A DNA stretch of 8,994 nt from Acidobacteriota bacterium. Lineage in GTDB: Bacteria; Acidobacteriota; Vicinamibacteria; Vicinamibacterales; 2-12-FULL-66-21. Of the stretch, positions 1 through 6,466 are shown piece by piece. The notes below the pieces were generated by a model. That model saw only the letters and a program-made list of their open reading frames with translations. It did not search any database and was not told where the DNA came from. The position numbers and the translations under genes were made by a program. How positions within the stretch are numbered: position 1 is the first letter of the stretch; each line of letters opens with the position of its first letter. Location: NCBI GenBank assembly GCA_020200195.1, contig JAIVJE010000350.1, positions 1-8,994 on the forward strand, given 5' to 3'.

Positions 1-201
1 CCGAGATACCTGGCGTGCAGCATCGACACGCTATCGGAGATCGTCGTACCGATCATGCGCAACAACGTCGTGCTCGGCGAGATCGATATCGACAGCGACG
101 AGCGGGCCGCATTCGGTGACGCGGACCGGCATCTCCTGGAGCGTGTCGCCGATCTTCTCGCTGCGCGGCTCCCGGCGAGTCAGCCGGCGACTCACCCGTA
201 A
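1..201 (+). CDS. GAF-domain protein, C-terminal part (free methionine-R-sulfoxide reductase-like)
   Basis: The reading frame is open from the first base of the window and stops with TAA at 199-201, so only the last 66 residues are seen. They match the end of a GAF domain: a strand with LACSIDTLSEIVVPI, then VLGEIDIDS, an acidic turn (FGDADR) and a final helix (LLERVADLLAARL). The C...SEIVVP plus G.IDIDS pattern is shared with the fRMsr/YebR GAF family, which reduces free methionine-R-sulfoxide with conserved cysteines, one of them in the position of the Cys seen here (residue 6 of the fragment). The other catalytic cysteines would lie upstream of the window, so the activity cannot be confirmed; a ligand-sensing GAF protein is the alternative. 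The next gene begins 43 bases downstream on the same strand with no terminator visible, so the two may be cotranscribed. Confidence 0.75.
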   Translation, partial: PRYLACSIDTLSEIVVPIMRNNVVLGEIDIDSDERAAFGDADRHLLERVADLLAARLPASQPATHP

Positions 202-244
202 GCAGAAACTCCATACCACCCAAACGAGTCCGGACGCCTCCTTC

Positions 245-1249
245 ATGTCCCACGTCATTACACTCATCCCGGGCGACGGCATTGGTCCCGAGGTCACCGA
301 GTCGGTCATCCGCATCTTCAAGGCCGCCGCACTGGACATCGAGTGGGAACGTCACGACGCGGGCATCACGGCGTTCAAACGCGTGAACCAGTCGCTGCCG
401 GTCGATTTGCTCGAGTCAATCCGGCGCAACAAGGTCGCGCTGAAAGGTCCGGTCACGACCCCGATTGCCGAAGGGTTCACGAGCGTGAACGTCGGACTCC
501 GGAAAGCGCTGAATCTTTACGCCAATCTGCGGCCGGTACGGAACCTTGCGGGCGTCCCCAGCCGCTTCGAGGGCGTCGACCTGATCATCGTGCGCGAGAA
601 CACCGAAGATCTCTATTCAGGCCTGGAACACGAGGTGGTGCCGGGCGTGGTCGAGAGCCTGAAGATCATCACCGAGAAGGCGTCGACGCGGATCGCGGAA
701 TTCGCCTTCGAGCACGCGCGTCAAAACGGCCGCAAACGCGTGACGGCGATTCACAAGGCCAACATCATGAAGCTCGGGGACGGCCTGTTCCTCGAGAGCT
801 GCCGTGCGGTGTCGCGCAACCATCTCGACATTCCCTACGACGAGCGGATCGTGGACGCCGCCTGCATGCACCTCGTCATGCACCCTGAAAAGTTCGACGT
901 CCTCGTGCTGCCGAACCTGTATGGCGACATCGTGTCGGATCTCTGCGCCGGGCTGGTCGGGGGGCTGGGCGTCGTTCCGGGGGCCAACCTTGGAAAGGAA
1001 TCGGCGGTCTTCGAGGCGGTGCACGGCAGCGCGCCGGACATCGCGGGGAAGAACATGGCAAACCCGACGGCGCTGCTGCTGTCCGCGCTGATGATGCTCG
1101 ACCACATCGGCGAGCGGCAGCGCGCCGAACGGATCCGCGCCGCCCTGGGGCGGGTGCTGGCCGAGGGCCGGATCCGCACTCGCGATCTCGACGGCGACGC
1201 GTCGACCACCGATTTTACCGACGCCATCTGCCGCGAGGTCGAGAAGTGA
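245..1249 (+). CDS. icd: Isocitrate dehydrogenase, NAD-dependent type (isocitrate/isopropylmalate dehydrogenase family)
   Basis: A 334-residue beta-decarboxylating dehydrogenase, the usual length of the short, IDH3-like enzymes; it would convert isocitrate to 2-oxoglutarate and CO2 in the TCA cycle. Visible motifs: PGDGIGPEV at 9-17; the substrate segment SVNVGLRKALNLYANLRP from Ser80, where Ser80 and Asn82 sit at the isocitrate-contacting positions; RENTEDLYSG at 117-126; HKANIMKLGDG at 170-180; metal-binding Asp228 and Asp232 in NLYGDIVSD; and the cofactor loop HGSAPDIAGKNMANP at 260-274. Asp265-Ile266 in that loop is the NAD-type choice; NADP-specific enzymes carry Lys-Tyr there. The Ser/Asn pair and the Tyr of NLYANLRP argue for isocitrate rather than 3-isopropylmalate or tartrate. 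ATG 245 is chosen because the family normally starts just before this first strand; the frame stays open upstream to a GTG at 116, but that would overlap the GAF gene. No good Shine-Dalgarno sequence is seen. Confidence 0.92.
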   Translation: MSHVITLIPGDGIGPEVTESVIRIFKAAALDIEWERHDAGITAFKRVNQSLPVDLLESIRRNKVALKGPVTTPIAEGFTSVNVGLRKALNLYANLRPVRNLAGVPSRFEGVDLIIVRENTEDLYSGLEHEVVPGVVESLKIITEKASTRIAEFAFEHARQNGRKRVTAIHKANIMKLGDGLFLESCRAVSRNHLDIPYDERIVDAACMHLVMHPEKFDVLVLPNLYGDIVSDLCAGLVGGLGVVPGANLGKESAVFEAVHGSAPDIAGKNMANPTALLLSALMMLDHIGERQRAERIRAALGRVLAEGRIRTRDLDGDASTTDFTDAICREVEK

Positions 1250-1252
1250 ATC

Positions 1253-1261
1253 TGATATAGT
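1253..1261 (+). promoter_or_regulatory. Possible extended -10 element before the acyltransferase gene
   Basis: In the 21-base gap between the dehydrogenase stop and the next ATG lies TGATATAGT: a TGn motif followed by TATAGT, one base off the -10 consensus. No -35 match is seen 17 bases upstream, as expected for an extended -10 promoter. Transcription would start near 1268, three bases before the ATG at 1271, giving an almost leaderless internal transcript. The placement is suggestive, but a match of this size can occur by chance. Confidence 0.35.
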
Positions 1262-1270
1262 CGCCGGCTG

Positions 1271-2404
1271 ATGCTCGACGACATAAGCCAGGCAGTCCTC
1301 GCGCGCGAAGAAGTCGCGCGATATCTGCGTGGCGGGCATGGCCAGTCGGAGCTGGATGCGCGGGAACGCATCTACGCGTACCTCGATGAGCTGCGCACGA
1401 CGCAGCGCTATCCAATCTACCGCGCGCTCAAACATCCGCTGTACCCGATCCTGCGAAAGATCGAGCGCATCGACGAGCACGTGCGCATCGCGCAGGAGGC
1501 GACCTGCGCCGGCCGGGTCATCTACATCTCGGATCACAAGAGCCATCTGGACTACCTCGTCGAACCGCTCGTGCTCGACGACAACGGCGTACGACCACCC
1601 GTCATTGCCGCGGGCATCAACCTGTTCGGCGGCCCGCTCGGGCTGCTCCACCGTCATGTCACCGGCGCGATTCCCATCCGCCGCAACGCGCGCGACCCCG
1701 CGTACCTCGTGACGCTCAAAGCCTACGTGTCGGAGCTGCTCCAGCGTCACGATTTGCTCTTCTACATCGAAGGAGGACGCAGTTACTCGGGCGAGCTGAA
1801 AGCGCCGAAAACCGGTCTGCTCCACGCGGCTTTGCAGGCGCAGCGCGCCGACGCTGTCATCGTTCCCATGGCGGTGTCGTACGACCTTGTCCTCGAGGAT
1901 CGCATTTTGGCGCATCAGGCCGCGAAGCGACGCGGGAGACCGTTCGCGCGTGAAGTCGCGGAAATGGTCCGGTACGCCGTGGGTTACCAGTCACGCGCTT
2001 TCGTGACGTTCGGCGCGCCGATCGCGCTCAGTGCCTACGATCCCGAGTCGCGCCGCGACGTCATGGCGCTCGCACACCTGACCCGCGACACGATCGGACG
2101 GCTGTACAAGGTTCTGCCGACCGCGATCCTCGCCGCGGCGATGCGCCCCTCGATCACCCGCCGAGAGTTGGAGGCGCGCGCCGACGCGATCATCGAAGCG
2201 GTGCGCTGCGCCGGAGCGAATATGGCGGTCACGTCCGGGCGCGAGGCGGTGGAGGAAGCGGCGCAACCGCTCGTCGATCGCAACATCATCTTCGTGGAAC
2301 GTGGTGGGCGCTTCCGTGTGCGGGAACGCACAGTCCTCCGCTACTACGCCCGTACGCTCCAGCACCTGCTGGTGTCGCCGCGCCGCCCCGTCCGAACCCA
2401 CTGA
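1271..2404 (+). CDS. plsB: Glycerol-3-phosphate acyltransferase-like protein (PlsB family, short form)
   Basis: A 377-residue acyltransferase of the PlsB/PlsC fold, expected to put an acyl chain on sn-glycerol-3-phosphate in the first step of membrane phospholipid synthesis. All four family blocks are present: block I HKSHLD at 89-94 (the HX4D catalytic pair His89/Asp94), block II GAIPIRRN at 132-139, block III FYIEGGRSYSG at 164-174 (Glu167 and Arg170 for phosphate binding) and block IV IVPMAVSYD at 197-205. The segment VIAAGINLFGGPLG before block II and the GGRS with following PKTG favour PlsB over PlsC. It is much shorter than enterobacterial PlsB (about 800 residues): it holds little beyond the catalytic domain and a C-terminal helical region. 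I see no clear transmembrane segment, so membrane attachment is probably peripheral. ATG 1271 follows the dehydrogenase gene by 21 bases. The TGA overlaps the ATG of the proline dehydrogenase gene (TGATG). The exact acyl donor and acceptor are not shown by the sequence. Confidence 0.85.
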   Translation: MLDDISQAVLAREEVARYLRGGHGQSELDARERIYAYLDELRTTQRYPIYRALKHPLYPILRKIERIDEHVRIAQEATCAGRVIYISDHKSHLDYLVEPLVLDDNGVRPPVIAAGINLFGGPLGLLHRHVTGAIPIRRNARDPAYLVTLKAYVSELLQRHDLLFYIEGGRSYSGELKAPKTGLLHAALQAQRADAVIVPMAVSYDLVLEDRILAHQAAKRRGRPFAREVAEMVRYAVGYQSRAFVTFGAPIALSAYDPESRRDVMALAHLTRDTIGRLYKVLPTAILAAAMRPSITRRELEARADAIIEAVRCAGANMAVTSGREAVEEAAQPLVDRNIIFVERGGRFRVRERTVLRYYARTLQHLLVSPRRPVRTH

Positions 2405-3339
2405 TGCTTGATCGCGTCTCCAAAGGGGTGTTTCACGCCCTCGCCGGAAGTGAGTCCATCAAACGGCTCGCGTCCCGTTACGGTATGCGCCAGCCCGACA
2501 GCTTCGCCCGACGCTTCGTCGCCGGCGAAACCGTGGAGGAAGCAATCGCCGCTGCCCAGCGGCTCGAAGCCGCCGGCATGATGCAGACACTCGATTACCT
2601 CGGCGAAAGCGTCGCGACCACGGCCGCCGCGGACGCAGCCACCCGCGCCTATCTCGGCGTGATCGAACAGATCGTCCGCTCGGGCATCGGCCGCAACATC
2701 TCGCTCAAGCTCACGCAACTCGGGCTGACCATCGATCGCGCCACATGTGTCGACAACCTGCGCCGGATTCTCGACCTCGCCGCCAACAACGAGTTCTTCG
2801 TCCGAATCGACATGGAGGACTCACCCTTCACCGAAGTGACGCTCGACATCTTCGAAACGATGTGGCAGCAGGGCTACCGGAACACGGGCGTCGTCCTGCA
2901 GTCGTACCTCCCGCGGAGCCTCAACGATGCGGGGCGCATGAATCGCCTCGGTGCGCGCGTTCGGCTGGTCAAAGGTGCGTATAAAGAGCCCCGCGGCGTC
3001 GCCTACCAGGGCAAGGCTGAGGTTGACGCGGCGTTCGTCGACATAGCCAGGCTGTTGTTATCCGAGGGGAACTACCCCGCAATTGCCACCCACGATCCCG
3101 CGATGATCGAGGCGACGCGCGCATTCGCGACCGAGCGCGGTATCGGTCAGGATCGGTATGAGTTCCAGATGCTGTACGGCGTACGACGGGACCTCCAGAC
3201 CCAACTCACGCGGGACGGCTTCAGGATGCGCGTGTACGTCCCGTTTGGCCGCGAATGGTTTCCCTATTTCATGCGACGTCTCGGCGAGCGGCCGGCCAAT
3301 GTCGCTTTCGTAATCCGCAGCGTCCTGCAGGAGCGCTGA
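2404..3339 (+). CDS. Proline dehydrogenase (monofunctional PRODH)
   Basis: A 311-residue FAD-dependent proline dehydrogenase that oxidises L-proline to pyrroline-5-carboxylate, feeding electrons to the quinone pool. The length fits the stand-alone bacterial PRODH of Thermus and Bacillus type, not the bifunctional PutA with its P5C dehydrogenase domain; no P5C dehydrogenase gene is in the window. The TIM-barrel motifs appear in order: TLDYLGES at 62-69, SLKLTQLG at 100-107 (active-site Lys102), RIDMED at 134-139 (Asp136), VLQSYL at 164-169, RLVKGAYKEP at 187-196, IATHDP at 227-232, QMLYGVR at 255-261, VYVPFG at 277-282 with Tyr278, and the C-terminal YFMRRLGERPAN at 288-299, whose paired arginines (291, 292) bind the proline carboxylate. 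All expected catalytic residues are present, so it should be active. The ATG at 2404 shares one base with the stop of the acyltransferase gene, which suggests translational coupling and explains the absence of a separate leader. Confidence 0.95.
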   Translation: MLDRVSKGVFHALAGSESIKRLASRYGMRQPDSFARRFVAGETVEEAIAAAQRLEAAGMMQTLDYLGESVATTAAADAATRAYLGVIEQIVRSGIGRNISLKLTQLGLTIDRATCVDNLRRILDLAANNEFFVRIDMEDSPFTEVTLDIFETMWQQGYRNTGVVLQSYLPRSLNDAGRMNRLGARVRLVKGAYKEPRGVAYQGKAEVDAAFVDIARLLLSEGNYPAIATHDPAMIEATRAFATERGIGQDRYEFQMLYGVRRDLQTQLTRDGFRMRVYVPFGREWFPYFMRRLGERPANVAFVIRSVLQER

Positions 3340-3359
3340 AGCCGCTCCACCCCCAGAAG

Positions 3360-3388
3360 TACGTCACCCCCTCGCCAAGGTGTACGTA
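3360..3388 (+). terminator. Weak hairpin after proline dehydrogenase, possible terminator
   Basis: About 20 bases after the TGA, TACGTCACC (3360-3368) can pair with GGTGTACGTA (3379-3388) to form nine base pairs with one bulged T and a 10-base loop. No T-run follows. A second small hairpin, GCCC-TCA-GGGC at 3396-3406, lies just beyond. Either may help end the first operon, but the signal is modest. Confidence 0.3.
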
Positions 3389-3604
3389 ATTGCCGGCCCT
3401 CAGGGCTGCCGCCTGCCTCAACAATTGCGATCCGAGCCGCGAATCCTCACACGCGCAGGAGCGTCAAATGGCTGGCTGAGTTCGAGATCCGGGCGCAAAT
3501 CCATGGCGTGGCACATCTCTTGATAAGCCCGAGGGTTAGAGGAACCGGAGCAGAAGGGACGAAACGGCTGCTCTCGAGCCGGCGTCCAAGCTGATAGGCA
3601 CAAC

Positions 3605-3610
3605 GAGGAG
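3605..3610 (+). promoter_or_regulatory. Ribosome binding site deciding the start of the small CxxC protein
   Basis: GAGGAG stands seven bases before the ATG at 3618. A TTG at 3612 in the same frame lies only one base after it, too close for initiation, so the ATG is preferred. Confidence 0.7.
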
Positions 3611-3617
3611 ATTGACG

Positions 3618-3911
3618 ATGGTGACCAATTATCCGCGGCAGCTGACGGCGTCGCCGCCGCAGAGTCAGGTGGTCGACGGCGGTATCATCACCCGCGCCGT
3701 CGGCCGTCTCGGGCAGTTGATGTGCGGAGTTCGCGGCCACGACGAGATTCTGCACTTCGAACGCCACCGGGTGATGATGCGCTGCACCTCGTGCGGACAC
3801 GAGACGCCTGGTTGGGAAATCTCCGGCCGAGGTCCGCGCCGGCGGTACGAAGGGGACGCGCGTCGTCACAGTCTGACGACGGCACGGTTGGTATTACGGA
3901 AAACGGCCTGA
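3618..3911 (+). CDS. Small zinc-ribbon-like hypothetical protein (CxxCGH)
   Basis: A 97-residue protein I cannot assign to a named family. Its core is compact: Cys36-x4-His41 (CGVRGH) followed 15 residues later by Cys56-x2-Cys59-Gly-His61 (CTSCGH) and then ETPGWEI. Two Cys/His pairs around a short strand-like spacer are what a single zinc-ribbon or zinc-knuckle fold needs, so metal binding is a reasonable inference. The N-terminal 35 residues are polar, rich in Gln, Ser and Pro, with no signal peptide. The C-terminal 30 are strongly basic (RGPRRRYEGDARRH), which would suit nucleic-acid contact. It has its own good Shine-Dalgarno sequence, stands alone between an untranslated stretch and a strong terminator, and is convergent with the M20 hydrolase, so it is probably a single-gene transcript. 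Function unknown. Confidence 0.75.
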   Translation: MVTNYPRQLTASPPQSQVVDGGIITRAVGRLGQLMCGVRGHDEILHFERHRVMMRCTSCGHETPGWEISGRGPRRRYEGDARRHSLTTARLVLRKTA

Positions 3912-3954
3912 GGCACAGCGCCGGCTCCGACAGACGGGAGCCGGCGGCTGTGTC
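3912..3954. terminator. Bidirectional hairpin terminator between convergent genes
   Basis: CACAGC plus GCCGGCTCC (3914-3928) pair with GGAGCCGGC (3937-3945) and GCTGTG (3947-3952), giving 15 base pairs, one bulged G at 3946 and an eight-base loop; G3913-T3953 (wobble) and G3912-C3954 extend it. It begins one base after the stop of the small CxxC gene and ends inside the stop codon of the M20 gene, so it can serve both strands. No T-run accompanies it on either side, so termination would rest on the stem. Confidence 0.7.
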
Positions 3955-5089
3955 ACGTCCAGGACCGCGCAAGCGCCGCGAGCGCGTCCCGGCATCGTAG
4001 GACATCGGGAACGTTCACGTATTCCTCGGTGCTGTGTAGGCCGGCCCCTCCGGGGCCGAACAGCGCCGATGGAATCCCCGCCCCACCCAGAACGGCCGCA
4101 TCCGTCCAGAAGCTCATTCCCACAATCCGGCTTGCACATCCTGCTGACGCTGCCGCGCGCGCCATCGCCGCCGGCAGCTCGTGACCCACGGGCACCTCGT
4201 ACGAGGGACGCGCAAATGTTACCCGCGCGTCGGCGTCGAACTCCGGATCGTCCGCCCGGAGGTCAGCCAGAATCTGCTCGACTTCCGCCGCAGCCGTGGC
4301 GTCACTTTCGCCCGTGACCGTCCGGCGTTCCATCTGAAGCAGACAGCGATCCGGGTAGCTGCTCAACTCGCGGCCTCCGGCGATGATTGAGGCGTGCAGT
4401 GACGCGCTCCCCATCATCGGATGCGGCGGCCGGGACTGCAGCGCCCTATCGAGCGCTTCCAACCGTTGCAGCACGCGTCCCATGCGCATGATGGCGTCGC
4501 GACCGTCCTTCGGCCGGCTGCCGTGGGCCGCACGCCCTCGCGTCTCGATGTCGATCCACGCGAACCCCTTGTGCCCCACACCGATATCCAGGTCGGTCGG
4601 TTCGGTGACGATCGCAGCGTCCGCGTGCCAGCGCGTGACCAGTGCGTCGGCGCCGATGCTCGCGTATTCTTCGTCCACGACCGCGGCAACGATGAGGCGG
4701 CCTTTGCGAAAACCGCCGGCGGCCGCCACGCGCGCGGCATCGATCATCGCGGCGACGCCCCCCTTCATGTCCTGTGCCCCGCGGCCATAGAGGCGGTCAT
4801 TGCGCTCTACGGGATCGAACGGCGCGGCCATGCCGTCGACACCGACGGTATCCACGTGACCGCAGAGCAGCAGCGATCTGCCGGCCTCACGACCTTCAAG
4901 CACACCGATGACGTTCGGGCGCCCCGGGGCGGCCTCCTGCATCGCGACATCGAGACCGATCCGCTGCAAGTGTGCGGCAATCGCAGTCGCAATCGGGCCC
5001 TCACCGGCTGCGCCCTGCACGAGAGAGGGATTCACCGAGTCGATGGCGATGAGATCACGGAGCAGCGAAATGCACGGGTCGTTCGTCAC
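3953..5089 (-). CDS. M20-family metallohydrolase (ArgE/DapE-like deacylase or peptidase)
   Basis: A 378-residue zinc-dependent amidohydrolase. All di-metal ligands and catalytic residues of the M20 family are in place: CGHVDTV (His78, Asp80) at the start of the core, GRGAQDMKGG with bridging Asp107, DEEY with Glu140 (general base) and Glu141, the ligand Glu163 in VTEPT, and the final GLHSTEEYV with His352. The lid/dimerisation domain between them carries GRAAHGSRP (His189), the usual second-subunit histidine. The family removes acyl groups from N-acyl amino acids (ArgE, DapE) or cleaves small peptides; the substrate cannot be read from the sequence. No arginine or lysine biosynthesis gene is nearby, so a scavenging or general deacylase role is as likely. 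Start: the frame runs open to 5182, into the divergent SDR gene, but GTG 5089 puts MTND just ahead of the conserved LLRDLIAIDSVNPS helix and has AAGG a few bases upstream. Confidence 0.88.
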   Translation of the reverse strand: MTNDPCISLLRDLIAIDSVNPSLVQGAAGEGPIATAIAAHLQRIGLDVAMQEAAPGRPNVIGVLEGREAGRSLLLCGHVDTVGVDGMAAPFDPVERNDRLYGRGAQDMKGGVAAMIDAARVAAAGGFRKGRLIVAAVVDEEYASIGADALVTRWHADAAIVTEPTDLDIGVGHKGFAWIDIETRGRAAHGSRPKDGRDAIMRMGRVLQRLEALDRALQSRPPHPMMGSASLHASIIAGGRELSSYPDRCLLQMERRTVTGESDATAAAEVEQILADLRADDPEFDADARVTFARPSYEVPVGHELPAAMARAAASAGCASRIVGMSFWTDAAVLGGAGIPSALFGPGGAGLHSTEEYVNVPDVLRCRDALAALARSWT

Positions 5090-5110
5090 GTCGCCTTGTA
5101 TTATGCCTGC
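5090..5110. promoter_or_regulatory. Candidate divergent promoter region shared by the M20 and SDR genes
   Basis: Only 21 bases separate the two start codons. They contain a symmetric A/T-rich patch: TATTAT (5099-5104) read on the plus strand and CATAAT (5106-5101) read on the minus strand, each one base off the -10 consensus. From either, transcription would begin at or within a few bases of the start codon. No -35 match is evident inside the flanking genes. Assignment as a bidirectional promoter is inference. Confidence 0.35.
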
Positions 5111-5899
5111 ATGGACCTGACGGGGCGCGTCGCTGTGATCACCGGAGCCTCGTCGGGGATCGGCCTCGCGTGCGCAGAGCATCTGGCGCGCGCGGGAGTG
5201 GCCGTGGTGCTTGGGGCGCGGCGCGCGGACCGGCTCGATACCGCCGTGCGGGCGATCCGTGATGCGGGCGGCCGGGCGGAAGCGGTGCCCACCGACGTCA
5301 CGGCCCAGGCGGACGTCGACCGGCTCGTCGCGCGCGCGGGTGAAGCCTTTGGCTCACTCCACATCATGGTGTGCAATGCGGGATTCGGCTACTACGGGAC
5401 CGTCGAGCAGACGGAGCCCGACGTCATGGCGCGCATGATGGACGTCAACTTCATGGGGACCTTCTTCGGCACACGCGCGGCGCTGCCCGTCTTTCGCAGA
5501 CAAGGACACGGTCACCTCCTGATCGTGTCGTCCATTGTCGGGCGGCGCGGCATCGCCCAGATGAGCGGGTACGGCGCCACCAAGGCGGCGCAGGTCGGCT
5601 TTGCGGAATCGCTTCGTACCGAATTCGCCGGCACCGGCATCCACATCAGCGTCGTATTTCCCGTATCGACCGAGACGGAGTTCCGGGACGCGATGGCGCG
5701 CGATTACGGTCATTCGGTTACCGGCCTCGGCCCGAAGCAGTCCGTCGATCACGTCGCCCGGGCGATGGTTGCGTGCGTACGAAGGCCGCGGCCCGAAGTG
5801 TATCCGCATCGCATGTCGCGCGCACTGGCCGTCATCAACGCCGTGGCGCCGGCGATGGCAGACCGGCTGGTCGCACGGTACGGCCGGCGACGGCAGTAA
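5111..5899 (+). CDS. Short-chain dehydrogenase/reductase (classical SDR)
   Basis: A 262-residue classical SDR with an N-terminal Rossmann fold. The cofactor loop is TGASSGIG at 11-18; GARRADRL at 35-42 places arginines after the second strand, the pattern that favours NADP(H). NAG (89-91) and Asn113 follow. The catalytic set is complete: Ser141 in IVSSIVG, and Tyr154 and Lys158 in YGATK. The 181-200 segment (VVFPVSTETEF) is the substrate-side loop, in which classical members have PG; here it is PV. The C-terminal YPHRMSRALAVINAVAPAMADRLV resembles SDRs of the short-chain alcohol/ketone or fatty-acyl type with a semi-hydrophobic tail, but the substrate is not identifiable. The frame is open far upstream, antisense to the M20 gene, but the domain starts exactly at ATG 5111. 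The next gene starts within 40 bases on the same strand. Confidence 0.93.
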   Translation: MDLTGRVAVITGASSGIGLACAEHLARAGVAVVLGARRADRLDTAVRAIRDAGGRAEAVPTDVTAQADVDRLVARAGEAFGSLHIMVCNAGFGYYGTVEQTEPDVMARMMDVNFMGTFFGTRAALPVFRRQGHGHLLIVSSIVGRRGIAQMSGYGATKAAQVGFAESLRTEFAGTGIHISVVFPVSTETEFRDAMARDYGHSVTGLGPKQSVDHVARAMVACVRRPRPEVYPHRMSRALAVINAVAPAMADRLVARYGRRRQ

Positions 5900-5938
5900 C
5901 GCCGCGTGCGCGCCAGATTCTCCGTCAGCGAATGCGCC

Positions 5939-6466
5939 ATGGGTTTCATCGCTATCCCAAGTGGAACGTTTCTCATGGGGAGCCACGAGGGGCAGGAGGA
6001 CGAAGCACCGATTCATCGCGTCCAGCTAGACGCGTTCGAGATCGCCGTGTTCCCTGTGACGAGGCGCGACTATGCAGCGTTCCTGTCGGCGACCTCGCAT
6101 CCCGCGCCGCGGGATTGGCAGGTGCCGGAATTCTCGGGCGACGACCTGCCGGTCGTCGGCGTGAGCTGGACCGACGCGACGGCAGGTCCGCTGCCCGGCC
6201 CGTGGCCCGTGTCACGCGGCGCACCCAATCACTTCGGTATTCACGGTATCGCGGCAAACATCCACGAGTGGTGCGCCGACTGGCACGCCCACGAGTACTA
6301 CGCGCAGTCTCCGACGGTGAACCCGCTGGGACCGCCAGCGGGATCGCGGAAAGTCTCGCGCGGAGGATCGTGGCGTCACTCGGTGACGATCAGCCGCACA
6401 GCGGCGCGCAGTAAGCTGGATCCTTCCTTCCGATACACCGACTACGGCTTCCGGGTCGCCCGATGA
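5939..6466 (+). CDS. FGE-sulfatase-superfamily protein with an internal deletion
   Basis: The ends match the formylglycine-generating-enzyme/SUMF1 fold: MGFIAIPSGTFLMGS at 1-15, the DAFEIAVFPVTRRDYAAFL helix, PVVGVSWTDAT at 71-81, then PNHFGIHGIAANIHEWCADW at 96-115, SRGGSWRHS at 140-148 and the closing DYGFRVAR. What normally lies between the GVSW-DA helix and the GL-D-GNV-EW segment (the Y/N-W helix, RLPTEAEWE and YPWG, roughly 50 residues) is missing, and the frame continues through. At 175 residues it is short for the family (about 230-300). The two cysteines that FGE uses in the GGS(Y/W) strand are absent (RHSVTISRTAARS), so it should not activate sulfatases. The gene may encode a remodelled binding protein or a decaying copy. 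Start: ATG 5939 fits the family N-terminus; GTG 5906 in the same frame is possible. Neither has a clear ribosome binding site. It overlaps the next gene by four bases (ATGA). Confidence 0.75.
   Translation: MGFIAIPSGTFLMGSHEGQEDEAPIHRVQLDAFEIAVFPVTRRDYAAFLSATSHPAPRDWQVPEFSGDDLPVVGVSWTDATAGPLPGPWPVSRGAPNHFGIHGIAANIHEWCADWHAHEYYAQSPTVNPLGPPAGSRKVSRGGSWRHSVTISRTAARSKLDPSFRYTDYGFRVAR

Larger units (their letters stand above)
3340..3617. other. Intergenic stretch without a recognisable gene
   Basis: The 278 bases between proline dehydrogenase and the small CxxC protein hold no ORF with family character on either strand. The minus-strand frames that cross it are arginine- and proline-rich shadows. 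Besides the two small hairpins near its left end, I see a 5-bp stem CGGCT/AGCCG near 3570 and no convincing promoter, tRNA or riboswitch consensus. Its length suggests an untranslated leader for the following gene. Confidence 0.5.

Noticed and set aside
116..244. N-terminal extension of isocitrate dehydrogenase from GTG 116
   Set aside because: It would overlap the GAF gene, and the added residues are arginine-rich with no family match; the domain begins at ATG 245.
617..1915. Long minus-strand ORF (432 codons) across the dehydrogenase and acyltransferase genes
   Set aside because: It lies antisense to two genes with complete family motifs. Its composition is that of a high-GC shadow frame, and I see no domain in it.
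3480..3600. Possible riboswitch or structured leader before the small CxxC protein
   Set aside because: Only short stems are visible, and none of the consensus blocks I know for the common riboswitch classes is present.
3418..3603. Minus-strand ORF of 61 codons in the intergenic stretch
   Set aside because: No family character and no ribosome binding site.
4421..5110. Upstream extension of the SDR frame
   Set aside because: It is antisense to the well-supported M20 gene, and the SDR fold begins exactly at ATG 5111.
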